This document shows positions 8,381-16,222 of a stretch of 37,462 bases of DNA, piece after piece. The notes under the pieces were generated by a model that was given only the letters and a program-made list of their open reading frames with translations, had not been told where the DNA came from and did no database searches. Each line of letters starts with the position of its first letter. The stretch's first letter is position 1. This DNA comes from an uncultured Pelagibacteraceae bacterium (GTDB taxonomy: Bacteria > Pseudomonadota > Alphaproteobacteria > Pelagibacterales > Pelagibacteraceae), in assembly GCA_902537575.1 (NCBI GenBank), contig CACBBX010000006.1, positions 1 through 37,462 of the forward strand, read 5' to 3'. A program made the translations under genes and the position numbers.

Positions 8381-9084
8381 AATCTATCTAAGCCTTTATT
8401 TTTAATTTTTATCAGTTCTGTATTATATTTCATTAAGAAAATTAACAATGAAAATAGAGCAAATGCCGCAGTCATTAATAATAAGGGGAAAAGCATTGAA
8501 GAATGAATTGAACTTTTTGTTAAAATATTAATTGAAGCTGGCTGGTGAAGTGTGTTCCACCAATCAACTGAGTATTTAGTAATTGGAACATTAATAATAC
8601 CAACAACAGTTATAAAAGTAGTAATCTTAAAAACTTTTTCTTCTTTCTCATAAATTATCCAGGCTATTAAATAAATAGCAAAAAATAATGCTAAAATTAA
8701 CATTGATGTAATCCGAGCATCCCATGCCCACCAAGTTCCCCATGTAGGTTTGCCCCAAATTGCACCAGTAACTAAAGCAATTATATTAAAAACAAATCCT
8801 GATGGTGCTAAGCTTTTTGCTATTAAAAAAAAATTTTTATTTTTAAAAATAAATCCACTTATTGACAAAAAGGTAATTGATGAAAAAATTCCAAGAGAGA
8901 TCCATGCTGATGGAACGTGAACATACATAATTCTTACCGCATCACTTTGTTTATAATCCTCTGGAGATAAAATTAATGCCTCAGTCAAACCAACTGTTAA
9001 AATAACAACAAATAAAAATAAGATATATTTTGGAGCTTTTGAAGTTATTTGAAAAATTTTATTTGGTTCTAAGATCTTAAACAT
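8377..9084 (-). CDS. ccmC: Haem-loading protein CcmC
   Basis: This 235-residue membrane protein has six predicted helices. Its Trp-rich haem motif GKPTWGTWWAWDARITSM lies near residue 110. MYVHVPSAWIS before it and TLHQPASI after it each carry a His that acts as axial haem ligand in the family. CcmC loads haem on CcmE at the periplasmic face. It is the first gene of the visible ccm operon. The transporter genes ccmA and ccmB, often directly upstream, are absent here; hspQ and a 181-base gap occupy that place. Confidence 0.95.
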   Translation of the reverse strand: MFKILEPNKIFQITSKAPKYILFLFVVILTVGLTEALILSPEDYKQSDAVRIMYVHVPSAWISLGIFSSITFLSISGFIFKNKNFFLIAKSLAPSGFVFNIIALVTGAIWGKPTWGTWWAWDARITSMLILALFFAIYLIAWIIYEKEEKVFKITTFITVVGIINVPITKYSVDWWNTLHQPASINILTKSSIHSSMLFPLLLMTAAFALFSLLIFLMKYNTELIKIKNKGLDRL

Positions 9085-9122
9085 ATCTATTATTTAGTAA
9101 TTAATTTTAGAATTTCTATTAT

Positions 9123-9240
9123 AAAAAAAGTTATCTGATCAAGAATGTAGAGGGGGAGAAAATGATACTAAATATAACGTTTAACATCCTTGACCAGATT
9201 ATGATTAACCATACCGAGTATTTATGGCCTAGATTTGAGC
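9123..9240 (-). ncRNA. Candidate structured RNA (sRNA or ccm operon leader) upstream of ccmC
   Basis: The 181-base gap between hspQ and ccmC is long for this genome and richer in G and C than its surroundings. Read on the minus strand, the arms at 9184-9199 (ATCTGGTCAAGGATGT) and 9133-9148 (ACATTCTTGATCAGAT) pair over 16 bp, with two G-U pairs and no mismatch. On the plus strand the same two positions would be A-C mismatches, so the minus strand is the likely RNA. A second hairpin just upstream, GCCATA/TATGGT, shows the same strand bias (one G-U). After the long stem comes AAC and then seven U. It could be an sRNA with its own terminator, the terminator of hspQ, or an attenuating leader of ccmC. 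I do not recognise a known family. Confidence 0.4.
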
Positions 9241-9260
9241 TAAATGTGTTTGAATATTGA
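9162..9260 (+). CDS. Doubtful 32-residue small ORF in the hspQ-ccmC gap
   Basis: An ATG at 9162 is preceded by the purine-rich AGGGGGAG (9151-9158), one of the few Shine-Dalgarno-like strings in the window. It opens 32 codons ending with TGA at 9258-9260, five bases before the hspQ stop on the other strand. The predicted peptide starts MILNITFNILDQ and ends FELNVFEY; it has no clear helix, signal or known motif. Codon choice (CTA, ACG, GAC, CAG, GAG) is unlike neighbouring genes. The same bases form the proposed minus-strand hairpin, which I consider the better explanation. Confidence 0.2.
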   Translation: MILNITFNILDQIMINHTEYLWPRFELNVFEY

Positions 9261-9265
9261 TATGC

Positions 9266-9586
9266 TTAGTTTGAAAGCTTAAAATAGCTTGAGCCCTTTT
9301 TTCCTGAGAAAATTTCTTCAATTAAAGGATGTTTTATTGGCTCATCAGAGTCGTCCATAAGCAAGTTTTGCTCTGAAACATATGCCTCATAAGTAATTTC
9401 ATCATTTTCAGCAAGTAAGTGATAAAATGGTTGATCTTTTCTTGGTCTGACATTCTTGGGGATCGACTGATACCATTCCTCTGAATTGTTAAATTCAAAA
9501 TCAACATCATAAATAACACCTCTAAATTCAAAGTGTTTATGTTTAACAACATCGCCTATTGAGAATTTAGCTTTTTGGATCGCCAT
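9266..9586 (-). CDS. hspQ: Heat shock protein HspQ (YccV-like haemimethylated DNA-binding family)
   Basis: This 106-residue protein matches the HspQ/YccV family (PF08755) over its whole length. AKFSIGDVVKHKHFEFRGVI is the small barrel core, DQPFYHLL the central strand, and YEAYVSEQNL the end of the domain. In E. coli HspQ helps degrade mutant DnaA and is a specificity factor for Lon, and the gene is heat inducible. The start is ATG at 9584-9586; the short leader holds an element resembling a heat-shock promoter. The gene is divergent from yciB and is followed by the candidate RNA region before ccmC. Confidence 0.88.
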   Translation of the reverse strand: MAIQKAKFSIGDVVKHKHFEFRGVIYDVDFEFNNSEEWYQSIPKNVRPRKDQPFYHLLAENDEITYEAYVSEQNLLMDDSDEPIKHPLIEEIFSGKKGSSYFKLSN

Positions 9587-9594
9587 TATGTTTA

Positions 9595-9623
9595 GTATGG
9601 GTATTTAAATATAAAAATCAATG
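9595..9623 (-). promoter_or_regulatory. Possible RpoH-type promoter for hspQ
   Basis: Reading toward hspQ, ATTGAT is followed about 16 bases later by ACCCATACT. This is close to the alphaproteobacterial sigma-32 pattern (CTTGAA ... CCCCATnT), with one or two misfits in the -35. The start point would fall almost at the ATG, giving a nearly leaderless mRNA. The match is short and the region AT-rich, so this is only a suggestion that fits the heat-shock role of the gene. Confidence 0.25.
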
Positions 9624-9672
9624 CAAAAAAATTAATGTTTTGTGATGTGGCAAATATGTTAATATCTTTTTA

Positions 9673-10227
9673 GTGAACAAATCTTTCTTGAAATTTATTA
9701 CCGATTTTGGGCCATTAGCAATATTTTTTTTCTTTTATTATAACAATGATAAAAATTTATCAGTTGCAATTCCTCCACTCATAGTTGCAACTTTAGTTGC
9801 TTTAGCAGTTGTTTGGTTTTTTGAAAAAAAAATACCCCCAATGCCGCTAGCAAGTGGTATATTGATTACATTCTTTGGTGGACTAACTATTTATTTTAAT
9901 GATCCAATATTTATTTATGTAAAACCTACTATAATAAATATTTTATTTGCCTCAGCATTATTTTTTGGAAAATATTTTACAAGAGAACCTATTTTAAAAA
10001 AAATTATGGGTAAAACCTTACCTTTATCTGATATTGGATGGGAAATACTAAATAAAAGATGGATGTTCTTTTTTCTTGGGCTTGCTTTACTTAACGAAAT
10101 TGTTTGGAGGACACAAACAGAGGAATTCTGGGTTAACTTTAAAGTATGGGGAATGCTGCCAATAACAATAACTTTTACCGCCTTTCAAATACCGCTAATT
10201 AATAAATATAAAATTGATGCGCAGTAA
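9673..10227 (+). CDS. yciB: Inner membrane protein YciB (septation protein A / IspZ family)
   Basis: This 184-residue protein has five or six membrane helices. FITDFGPLAIFFFFYY is the family N-terminus, GLTIYFNDPIFIYVKPTIIN the central block, and LNEIVWRTQTEEFWVNFKV the late conserved loop. YciB contributes to envelope integrity and interacts with elongation and division proteins in E. coli; its exact biochemical role is not settled. The start chosen is GTG at 9673, which gives the family's usual M-x-x-x-x-K-F-x-x-D-F-G-P layout; no ATG upstream fits. The gene overlaps the following DUF2794 gene. Confidence 0.9.
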   Translation: MNKSFLKFITDFGPLAIFFFFYYNNDKNLSVAIPPLIVATLVALAVVWFFEKKIPPMPLASGILITFFGGLTIYFNDPIFIYVKPTIINILFASALFFGKYFTREPILKKIMGKTLPLSDIGWEILNKRWMFFFLGLALLNEIVWRTQTEEFWVNFKVWGMLPITITFTAFQIPLINKYKIDAQ

Positions 10228-10555
10228 TCTAAAATTAGTAATAAATAATTCACAAAACAAAATAGAGCAAAAACAGTTTTTTGAAAAAGATGAGCTTAAA
10301 ATTATCTTGGATCTATATGCTAAAATGGTTTCTGAAGGATCCTGGAAAGACTATGGATTAAATATTTCTAGCAAACAAGTGAGCTTCAGTGTTTTTAGAA
10401 ATACAGCTGAAAATGCTATTTATAAAATTTGTAAAAATTTTAAGCCAAAAAATAAAAATCTTAAATATTTAATTACAGATACGAATGGTAAAATTTTAAA
10501 AAACTCTTTTGAACTAAAATTATTATTAAAAAATACTTACTGGAAAAAGCTCTGA
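10217..10555 (+). CDS. DUF2794 protein
   Basis: This 112-residue protein matches the alphaproteobacterial DUF2794 family. LDLYAKMVSEGSWKDYGL corresponds to the family's L-Y-G-R-M-V-x-x-G-x-W-R-D-Y core, followed by FSVFRNTAENAIYKI and the end block ITDTNGKILKNSFEL. No biochemical function is known. I chose ATG at 10217, inside the last codons of yciB (11-base overlap), over a TTG one codon earlier. The stop lies six bases from the end of the convergent Bax-inhibitor-like gene, so no terminator fits between them. Confidence 0.8.
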   Translation: MRSNLKLVINNSQNKIEQKQFFEKDELKIILDLYAKMVSEGSWKDYGLNISSKQVSFSVFRNTAENAIYKICKNFKPKNKNLKYLITDTNGKILKNSFELKLLLKNTYWKKL

Positions 10556-10561
10556 ACGAAT

Positions 10562-11323
10562 TTAACGTCTTTGGCCAAAAAGTCTTAACAACATTATAAA
10601 CAGATTTATAAAATCTAGATAAAGAGTAAGAGCGCCCATAACAGCTTTTTTACCAATAATTTCACCTGTATCATTAGCTGCATACATATTTTTAATTTTT
10701 TGAGTGTCGTAAGCTGTAAGACCAACAAAAATTAAAACTCCTAATATTGAAATCACAAAATACATCATTGATGATTTCATAAATATATTAACTATCGAAG
10801 CTATAATTATTCCAATTAAACCCATCATTAAGAAAGAGCCTAGTTTAGTTAGATCTCTTTTTGTAGTGTAGCCATAAATACTCATTGCCCCAAACGTTGC
10901 TGAACAAATAAAGAAAACCCTTGTTACACTCATTCCTGTGTAAATTAACAAAATTGAAGATAAAGATAAGCCCATCAAACCTGCAAAAACCCAAAAAGTT
11001 GTTTGAGCTTTTGATGCACTCATTTTATTAATTCCAAAACTCATGTAAAAAACAATTCCTAAAGGCGCAAGCATCACAAGCCATTTTAAACCTGACATGT
11101 AAATTGCATTACCCATTTGAGTTAGACCCACAATAGATCCAGCATCATTGGTAACGACTGACATTTTAAATGTTATTAGCGCAACTATTCCAGTTAATAA
11201 AATTCCTGTTGCCATGTAGTTGTAAACTTTTAGCATGTAGGCTCTTAAGCCTTCATCCATTACAATAGTTGATTGTTGAGCTGCTTTTGCTCTGTTTAGT
11301 ATTCCGTTTTTATCAAATTCCAT
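10562..11323 (-). CDS. Bax inhibitor-1 / YccA family membrane protein
   Basis: This 253-residue protein has seven predicted membrane helices. It carries the family end block LTAYDTQKIKNMY, followed by GALTLYLDFINLFIMLLRLFG, as in BI-1/TMBIM proteins. The paired acidic residues that in the Bacillus homologue BsYetJ form a pH-sensing calcium gate seem to be represented by Asp in AYDTQ and in LYLDFIN. In bacteria these proteins are proposed calcium channels or FtsH-associated regulators. It sits alone on the minus strand, divergent from the aldo/keto reductase across a 78-base gap that must hold both promoters. Confidence 0.88.
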   Translation of the reverse strand: MEFDKNGILNRAKAAQQSTIVMDEGLRAYMLKVYNYMATGILLTGIVALITFKMSVVTNDAGSIVGLTQMGNAIYMSGLKWLVMLAPLGIVFYMSFGINKMSASKAQTTFWVFAGLMGLSLSSILLIYTGMSVTRVFFICSATFGAMSIYGYTTKRDLTKLGSFLMMGLIGIIIASIVNIFMKSSMMYFVISILGVLIFVGLTAYDTQKIKNMYAANDTGEIIGKKAVMGALTLYLDFINLFIMLLRLFGQRR

Positions 11324-11401
11324 ATGAGAGATATATAATAGCCTTTTACTAATTATTCAAGATACCTTAAAAGGTTAATAAAACGTTAACATAATTTTCA
11401 A

Positions 11402-12436
11402 ATGAATTACAAAAATCTAGGAAACACGGACTTAAAAGTAAGCACAATTTGTCTCGGTACAATGACTTGGGGAGAACAGAATAGCCAAAATGAAGCATTT
11501 GAGCAAATGGAGTTTGCTTTGGAACAGGGAGTAAATTTTTGGGACACAGCAGAATTATATGCCGTACCTCCCAGGAAAGAAACATATGGCGATACAGAAG
11601 AAATCATTGGAAACTGGTTTGAGAAAACTAAAAAAAGAGACAAGGTAATTCTTGCAACTAAAGTTGCAGGTCCTGCAAGAGATTATTTGAGAAATGGAGA
11701 AAATAGTTTTGTAGGTCCTAATTTAAAGAGTGCTTTGAATAATAGTCTTAAAAGACTTAAGACTGATTATATTGATTTATATCAGCTACATTGGCCTGAA
11801 AGAAAAGTAAATAACTTTGGAAGATTGGGTTATGTTCATCAAGAGAACAACTGGAACCAATTTGAGGATGTTTTAGAAGAGTTAAATAAGTATATAGAGC
11901 AAGGTAAAATAAGATATATCGGTTTATCAAACGAAACCCCTTGGGGAACAATGAGTTTTCTTAAACTCTCAAAGGACAAAAATTTACCAAGAATGATGTC
12001 AATCCAAAATTCCTATAGTTTATTGAATAGATCTTACGAGATTGGATTGGCGGAAGTATCAATTAGAGAGGAAATAGGATGCCTTTCATATTCTCCTCTG
12101 GCTAGTGGTTATTTGAGTGGAAAATATAGAAATAAAAAATTTCCAAAAGGATCAAGAATGGAAAGAGATTTTGATTTTTGGACACGATATAGAAAGCCAA
12201 ATACTGAGCAAGCGGTAGAGCTTTATTACAAAATAAGTAAGAAACATAATCTTAATATGAGTCAGATGTCTATCAAATTTTGTGAAATACAAGACTTTAT
12301 GACTAGTGTAATTATTGGTGCAACAACAATGGAGCAGTTGAAAACAAATATAGAAAGTGTAAATGTTAATCTTTCAGATGATGTCATTAAAGAAATTAAC
12401 CATGTTCAAAAAATTTACCCAAATCCATGTCCATAA
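11402..12436 (+). CDS. Aldo/keto reductase (Tas-like)
   Basis: This 344-residue protein belongs to the aldo/keto reductase superfamily, Tas/YajO-like branch. It shows GTMTWGEQNS near residue 20, FWDTAELYAVPP with catalytic Asp and Tyr near 50, VILATKVAG with the catalytic Lys near 80, and YIDLYQLHWPER with the catalytic His near 127. Late motifs include LASGYLSGKY and VIIGATTMEQL for NADP binding. It should reduce an aldehyde or ketone with NADPH in the cytoplasm; the natural substrate is unknown. Its last 10 bases overlap the start of the IalB-like gene. Confidence 0.9.
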   Translation: MNYKNLGNTDLKVSTICLGTMTWGEQNSQNEAFEQMEFALEQGVNFWDTAELYAVPPRKETYGDTEEIIGNWFEKTKKRDKVILATKVAGPARDYLRNGENSFVGPNLKSALNNSLKRLKTDYIDLYQLHWPERKVNNFGRLGYVHQENNWNQFEDVLEELNKYIEQGKIRYIGLSNETPWGTMSFLKLSKDKNLPRMMSIQNSYSLLNRSYEIGLAEVSIREEIGCLSYSPLASGYLSGKYRNKKFPKGSRMERDFDFWTRYRKPNTEQAVELYYKISKKHNLNMSQMSIKFCEIQDFMTSVIIGATTMEQLKTNIESVNVNLSDDVIKEINHVQKIYPNPCP

Positions 12437-12939
12437 CTAAAAAAATTACAGCTTTTTTTATAATATTGTTTTTGACTAATTTTAGTCAGCTTCAAGCTCA
12501 AGAAGTAAAAAAAATTGGCAAATATAAGGACTGGGAAGCAATGGTAGTTTCCGAAGCAAGTGGAAAAATTTGTTTCGCACAATCCTCACCTATTTTGCAA
12601 GCTCCAAAATCAAACAAAAGAGATGCAAAATTATTTGTAGCCTTTAGACCAAACGAAAGCATCACTAATGAGGTAAGTGTTACCCCAGGCTATGAATTTA
12701 ACAAAAGCAACTCAGTTACTGCGGCTTCAGGAAAAAATAAGTTTAAATTTGATATTAAAGAACAGGGTTTTGCTTGGATTGCTGATAATAAAATAGAATT
12801 AAAAATGATTAAGCAAATGAGAAAAGGTTCTCGAATAATGATTACGGGGTACAATCAAAAAGGTTCTCAAACAATTGATCACTATTCATTGCTAGGATTT
12901 ACTAAAGCATACAACGCATCTAGAAAAGCTTGTAGTTAA
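12427..12939 (+). CDS. Invasion-associated locus B (IalB) family exported protein
   Basis: This 170-residue protein has a signal peptide (hydrophobic 8-20, cleavage after LQA near 24). The domain resembles IalB (PF06776): IGKYKDWEAM at its start, an ICFAQSSP block with a Cys, LFVAFRP, and a late SLLGFTKAYNASRKAC ending with the second conserved Cys, probably a disulphide pair. IalB-like proteins are common in free-living alphaproteobacteria, where the name says little about function. It overlaps the reductase gene by 10 bases and precedes argG by 4, so all three are probably one transcript. Confidence 0.8.
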   Translation: MSITKKITAFFIILFLTNFSQLQAQEVKKIGKYKDWEAMVVSEASGKICFAQSSPILQAPKSNKRDAKLFVAFRPNESITNEVSVTPGYEFNKSNSVTAASGKNKFKFDIKEQGFAWIADNKIELKMIKQMRKGSRIMITGYNQKGSQTIDHYSLLGFTKAYNASRKACS

Positions 12940-12943
12940 ATCA

Positions 12944-14131
12944 ATGAAATCTAAAAAAAAAATTGTTCTAGCATACTCTGGAGGGCTTGATACCTCTATA
13001 ATTCTAAAATGGCTTCAAGAAAATTATGATGCAGAAATAATTTGTTATACTGCAGATGTTGGACAAGAAATTGATAGAAAAAAAATTATTTCTAATGCAA
13101 AAAAATTTGGTGTTACTAAAATCATTATCAAAGATTTAAAAGATGTCTTTGTGAAAGATTATGTTTATCCAATGATCAGAGGTCATGCAATTTATGAAGG
13201 TGTCTACTTATTGGGTACGTCAATTGCAAGACCACTCATAGCAAAAGATCAGATTAGAGTTGCTAAAAAATTTAAGGCATTTGCAGTATCTCATGGTGCA
13301 ACAGGTAAAGGAAACGATCAAGTAAGATTTGAATTAGGCTACCATTACTTTGGCCCCAAAATAAAAATCATTGCTCCTTGGAGAATTTGGAAATTAAAAT
13401 CAAGAACCGATCTAATTAATTATGCAAAAAAACACAACATACCTATTCCAAAGGATAAAAAAGGGGCATCCCCTTTTTCAGTTGACGATAATTTATTTCA
13501 TACATCGACGGAAGGTAAGCTTTTAGAAAATCCCAAAAATTTTGCTCCAGAATTTATTTTTCAAAGATCAGTTTCACCAGAAAAAGCACCAAATAAAGTA
13601 TCTTTTGTTACCATTAATTTTAAAAACGGAGATCCATTTGGTATCAATGGGAAAAAACTTTCTCCAGCAAAATTATTAGAAAAGTTAAATCAACTTGCTG
13701 GTAAAAATGGAATTGGTAGAGTTGATTTAGTTGAAAATAGATTTATTGGAATAAAGTCTAGAGGTGTATACGAAACACCTGGGGGTACTTTGTTAATGCA
13801 TGCTCATCGTGCAATGGAGTCAGTAACTCTTAATAAAGATACAATGCATAAAAAGGATCAAATTATGCCAAGATATGCAGAGCTTATTTACAATGGCTAC
13901 TGGTATTCAAAAGAAAGATTCAAACTTCAAAAAATTATGGATCTAAGTAAAAATAAAGTTAATGGTTCAGTTAAACTCAAACTTTATAAAGGAAATGTTA
14001 CGATAATTTCTAGAAAAACTAAAAGTGTAGCCTACTCTATGAAAAAAGTTTCTTTTGAAGAAAATAAAACCTTTAATAAAACAAATGTTGAAAGATTTAT
14101 TAATTTTCATAAGAAAAAACTACGTTCTTAA
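12944..14131 (+). CDS. argG: Argininosuccinate synthase
   Basis: This 395-residue protein is a typical ArgG. AYSGGLDTSIILKWL (10-24) is the PP-loop ATP site, followed by YTADVGQE, ARPLIAK and SHGATGKGNDQVRFE, which is the citrulline/aspartate site. The GRVDLVENRFIGIKSRGVYE block lies in the C-terminal domain. It joins citrulline and aspartate with ATP cleavage to give argininosuccinate, the penultimate step of arginine synthesis, in the cytoplasm. argH is not adjacent. It is preceded closely by the IalB-like gene and followed by a 57-base gap. Confidence 0.97.
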   Translation: MKSKKKIVLAYSGGLDTSIILKWLQENYDAEIICYTADVGQEIDRKKIISNAKKFGVTKIIIKDLKDVFVKDYVYPMIRGHAIYEGVYLLGTSIARPLIAKDQIRVAKKFKAFAVSHGATGKGNDQVRFELGYHYFGPKIKIIAPWRIWKLKSRTDLINYAKKHNIPIPKDKKGASPFSVDDNLFHTSTEGKLLENPKNFAPEFIFQRSVSPEKAPNKVSFVTINFKNGDPFGINGKKLSPAKLLEKLNQLAGKNGIGRVDLVENRFIGIKSRGVYETPGGTLLMHAHRAMESVTLNKDTMHKKDQIMPRYAELIYNGYWYSKERFKLQKIMDLSKNKVNGSVKLKLYKGNVTIISRKTKSVAYSMKKVSFEENKTFNKTNVERFINFHKKKLRS

Positions 14132-14188
14132 TAAATCTTAGGTCAATTTATCGTTTGTCAAATTTGTTTAAAACTATATCTTAGATCT

Positions 14189-14647
14189 ATGGAATCATTA
14201 AAAAATTGGATGATAGAAGCAGCAAACATTCTGTTTGATGATAGTAAAAATGATTTAAGAGCTCTTCCTAAAACAGTAAGGCTACAAATTCTTTTAGTTT
14301 TGAGTTTTATTTGGACTACTGTTTTTAGTTTATATGTTTTTTCATATACTACTTTTGCATTTGGTTGGGCGGGTCTATTTATAGCCCATGTTGGTTTGAT
14401 TTTTGCAGTGTATATGACATTTAAACATTTTCATAGAGCCGAAGAAAGTTCTTCTAGCGTTTTTAAGACAAAAAATTTTGACCCTTTTAAAATAATGGTA
14501 ATTGTTTTTGTTATAGTTTTTATATTTGTCTTCTCAAAAGGAATTGAAGTTTTAACAAGTCCAAACCCATATTCTTACTCAATTCCATATGATGGTTCTT
14601 CTAAATCAGTTTTTGAAAAATGGCTACCGTTTAGTAAAGATAAATAA
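14189..14647 (+). CDS. Unrecognised three-helix membrane protein
   Basis: I do not recognise this 152-residue protein. It has a soluble N-terminal part of about 30 residues with an acidic FDDSKNDLRALP stretch. Two close membrane helices follow (about 32-52 and 55-75), then a charged loop with KHFHRAEESSSS, a third helix (about 98-120), and a polar C-terminal tail rich in Pro, Tyr and Ser. The stop codon shares one base with the ATG of the PsiE-like gene, so the two are translationally coupled and may form one membrane unit. A photolyase-related gene follows. Confidence 0.75.
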   Translation: MESLKNWMIEAANILFDDSKNDLRALPKTVRLQILLVLSFIWTTVFSLYVFSYTTFAFGWAGLFIAHVGLIFAVYMTFKHFHRAEESSSSVFKTKNFDPFKIMVIVFVIVFIFVFSKGIEVLTSPNPYSYSIPYDGSSKSVFEKWLPFSKDK

Positions 14648-15027
14648 TGGATAAGATAGCAAAAAACTTACAATTGGGGTTGATGTGTATTATTTTAATC
14701 AGCACTGTAATTGCTGTTGGTATTGAAATATTAAATATGTTTACAAATCAATTAGTTACTCTAGCTGATTTACTTTTAATGTTTCTATACTTAGAAGTTC
14801 TTGCAATGGTAAGAGTTTTTTGGAATCAACAATCTATAAGCATTACCCTACCACTTCTTATTGCAATAACAGCTCTTGCTCGATTTATTATTCTTCAAGG
14901 TAAAGAAATGGATCCTACAGCTCTTGTTTATGAAGCAGTCGCTATATTGTTGATTGCTGGAGCAATTGTTGTTCTAAGATTAAGACATAGTGACAAACTA
15001 GGTCTAAAGAAAAAAAAATCTAGGTAA
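14647..15027 (+). CDS. PsiE-like (phosphate-starvation-inducible E family) membrane protein
   Basis: This 126-residue protein has four membrane helices. LLLMFLYLEVLAMVRVFW, ISITLPLLIAITALARFII and the end block VLRLRHSDKLGLKKK resemble the PsiE family (PF06146), including the conserved Glu within helix 2 and the A-L-A-R sequence in helix 3. The function of PsiE proteins is not established. No Pho-box-like element is evident upstream, so phosphate control is not supported here. It starts on the last base of the preceding membrane protein gene and ends 7 bases before the photolyase-like gene. Confidence 0.72.
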   Translation: MDKIAKNLQLGLMCIILISTVIAVGIEILNMFTNQLVTLADLLLMFLYLEVLAMVRVFWNQQSISITLPLLIAITALARFIILQGKEMDPTALVYEAVAILLIAGAIVVLRLRHSDKLGLKKKKSR

Positions 15028-15034
15028 TTTAAAT

Positions 15035-16174
15035 ATGTTATTTGAAGCTTCGAGGGCGAAAGCCGTTGAAAAACTAAATCATTTTGTAGAAAATAATTTA
15101 ACAGATTATTCTAAATTAAGAAATTTTGATCTTGGTCCAGAGAGTAGATCTAATGTCTCGTGTTTATCCCCTTACATTACACATGGAATATTAAGCGAAA
15201 AGGAAATTATAAAAAAATCTCTTAATAAATTTACTTTTACAAAGAATGAAAAGTTTATCCAAGAGGTTTTATGGCGTACATATTGGAAAGGCTGGCTAGA
15301 ACTACGACCAAATGTTTGGAATGATTATTTAATGGAGCTAAAAAAAATAAGAGATGATTTCAAAGATAACAAAGAATATTTAAATGCAATCGAAGGAAAA
15401 ACAAATATTGAATGCTTTAATTTTTGGATAAATGAACTCAAAGAAAATAATTATCTTCACAACCATACCAGAATGTGGTTCGCGAGTATTTGGATTTTCA
15501 CTCTAGAGTTACCATGGCAACTTGGTGCTGAATTTTTTATGCAACATCTGTATGACGGAGATGCTGCATCTAATACTCTCGGTTGGAGATGGGTAGCTGG
15601 AATTCAAACACAAGGTAAGCATTACCTAGCAAGTGAATGGAATATAAAAAAATTTACAAACAATAGATTTCAAAACATCAAATTAAATGAAAACGCTCCT
15701 CCAAAAATTTCTGAAAAAACTTACTCTATAATTAAACAAGATTTTAACAATCCACAGAATATTGAGGAAAAAAATCTTGTAGTTTTTGAAAATAATCTCT
15801 CATTTAATATCACTGACTTCAAAGAAAATAGGTTTAAAAAAATATATATAGTTTCTGTTGAGAATGAAAATAGATCTATCAGGCTTAGTGAAAAGTTATT
15901 GAAATTTAAGTCTCTTTTAATTAATGACCAACAACAAAATTTGGAAGATAATTCTATTGATTGTGAGGTTATTGATATTAGTAAAATTAAAAATATTAAA
16001 AATTGTTACGGACTATATCCAGCTGTTGGTGAAAACTTAGATTATTTAAATTCAAATAATATTAAATTAGATTTTTTATACAGAAATCTTGATCAATTTT
16101 CTTGGCGGTACTGCAATAAAGGCTTTTTTAATTTCAAAAAATTTATCCCAAAAATAATTTCAACCTTTGATTAA
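15035..16174 (+). CDS. Photolyase/cryptochrome-like FAD protein with rearranged domains
   Basis: This 379-residue protein begins directly with the helical FAD-binding domain of the photolyase/cryptochrome family. CLSPYITHGILS corresponds to the usual S-x-L-S-P-Y-L-x-x-G, EVLWRTYWKGWLELRP to the W-R-E-F-Y block, HNHTRMWFASIWIF to the H-N-R-x-R-M block, and DGDAASNTLGWRWVAGIQTQ to the FAD/substrate loop. The N-terminal alpha/beta antenna domain (130-200 residues) is missing. Instead about 130 residues follow the FAD domain; they start LVVFENNLSFNITDF and look like alternating strands and helices. This recalls the usual antenna-domain start L-V-W-F-R-x-D-L-R, suggesting a circular permutation. 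It may repair UV lesions or sense light; which one is unknown. Confidence 0.78.
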   Translation: MLFEASRAKAVEKLNHFVENNLTDYSKLRNFDLGPESRSNVSCLSPYITHGILSEKEIIKKSLNKFTFTKNEKFIQEVLWRTYWKGWLELRPNVWNDYLMELKKIRDDFKDNKEYLNAIEGKTNIECFNFWINELKENNYLHNHTRMWFASIWIFTLELPWQLGAEFFMQHLYDGDAASNTLGWRWVAGIQTQGKHYLASEWNIKKFTNNRFQNIKLNENAPPKISEKTYSIIKQDFNNPQNIEEKNLVVFENNLSFNITDFKENRFKKIYIVSVENENRSIRLSEKLLKFKSLLINDQQQNLEDNSIDCEVIDISKIKNIKNCYGLYPAVGENLDYLNSNNIKLDFLYRNLDQFSWRYCNKGFFNFKKFIPKIISTFD

Positions 16175-16222
16175 ACATTGTTTAAATGTTAGAAGAAATA
16201 GTTATTTGTACTAATAAAATTT

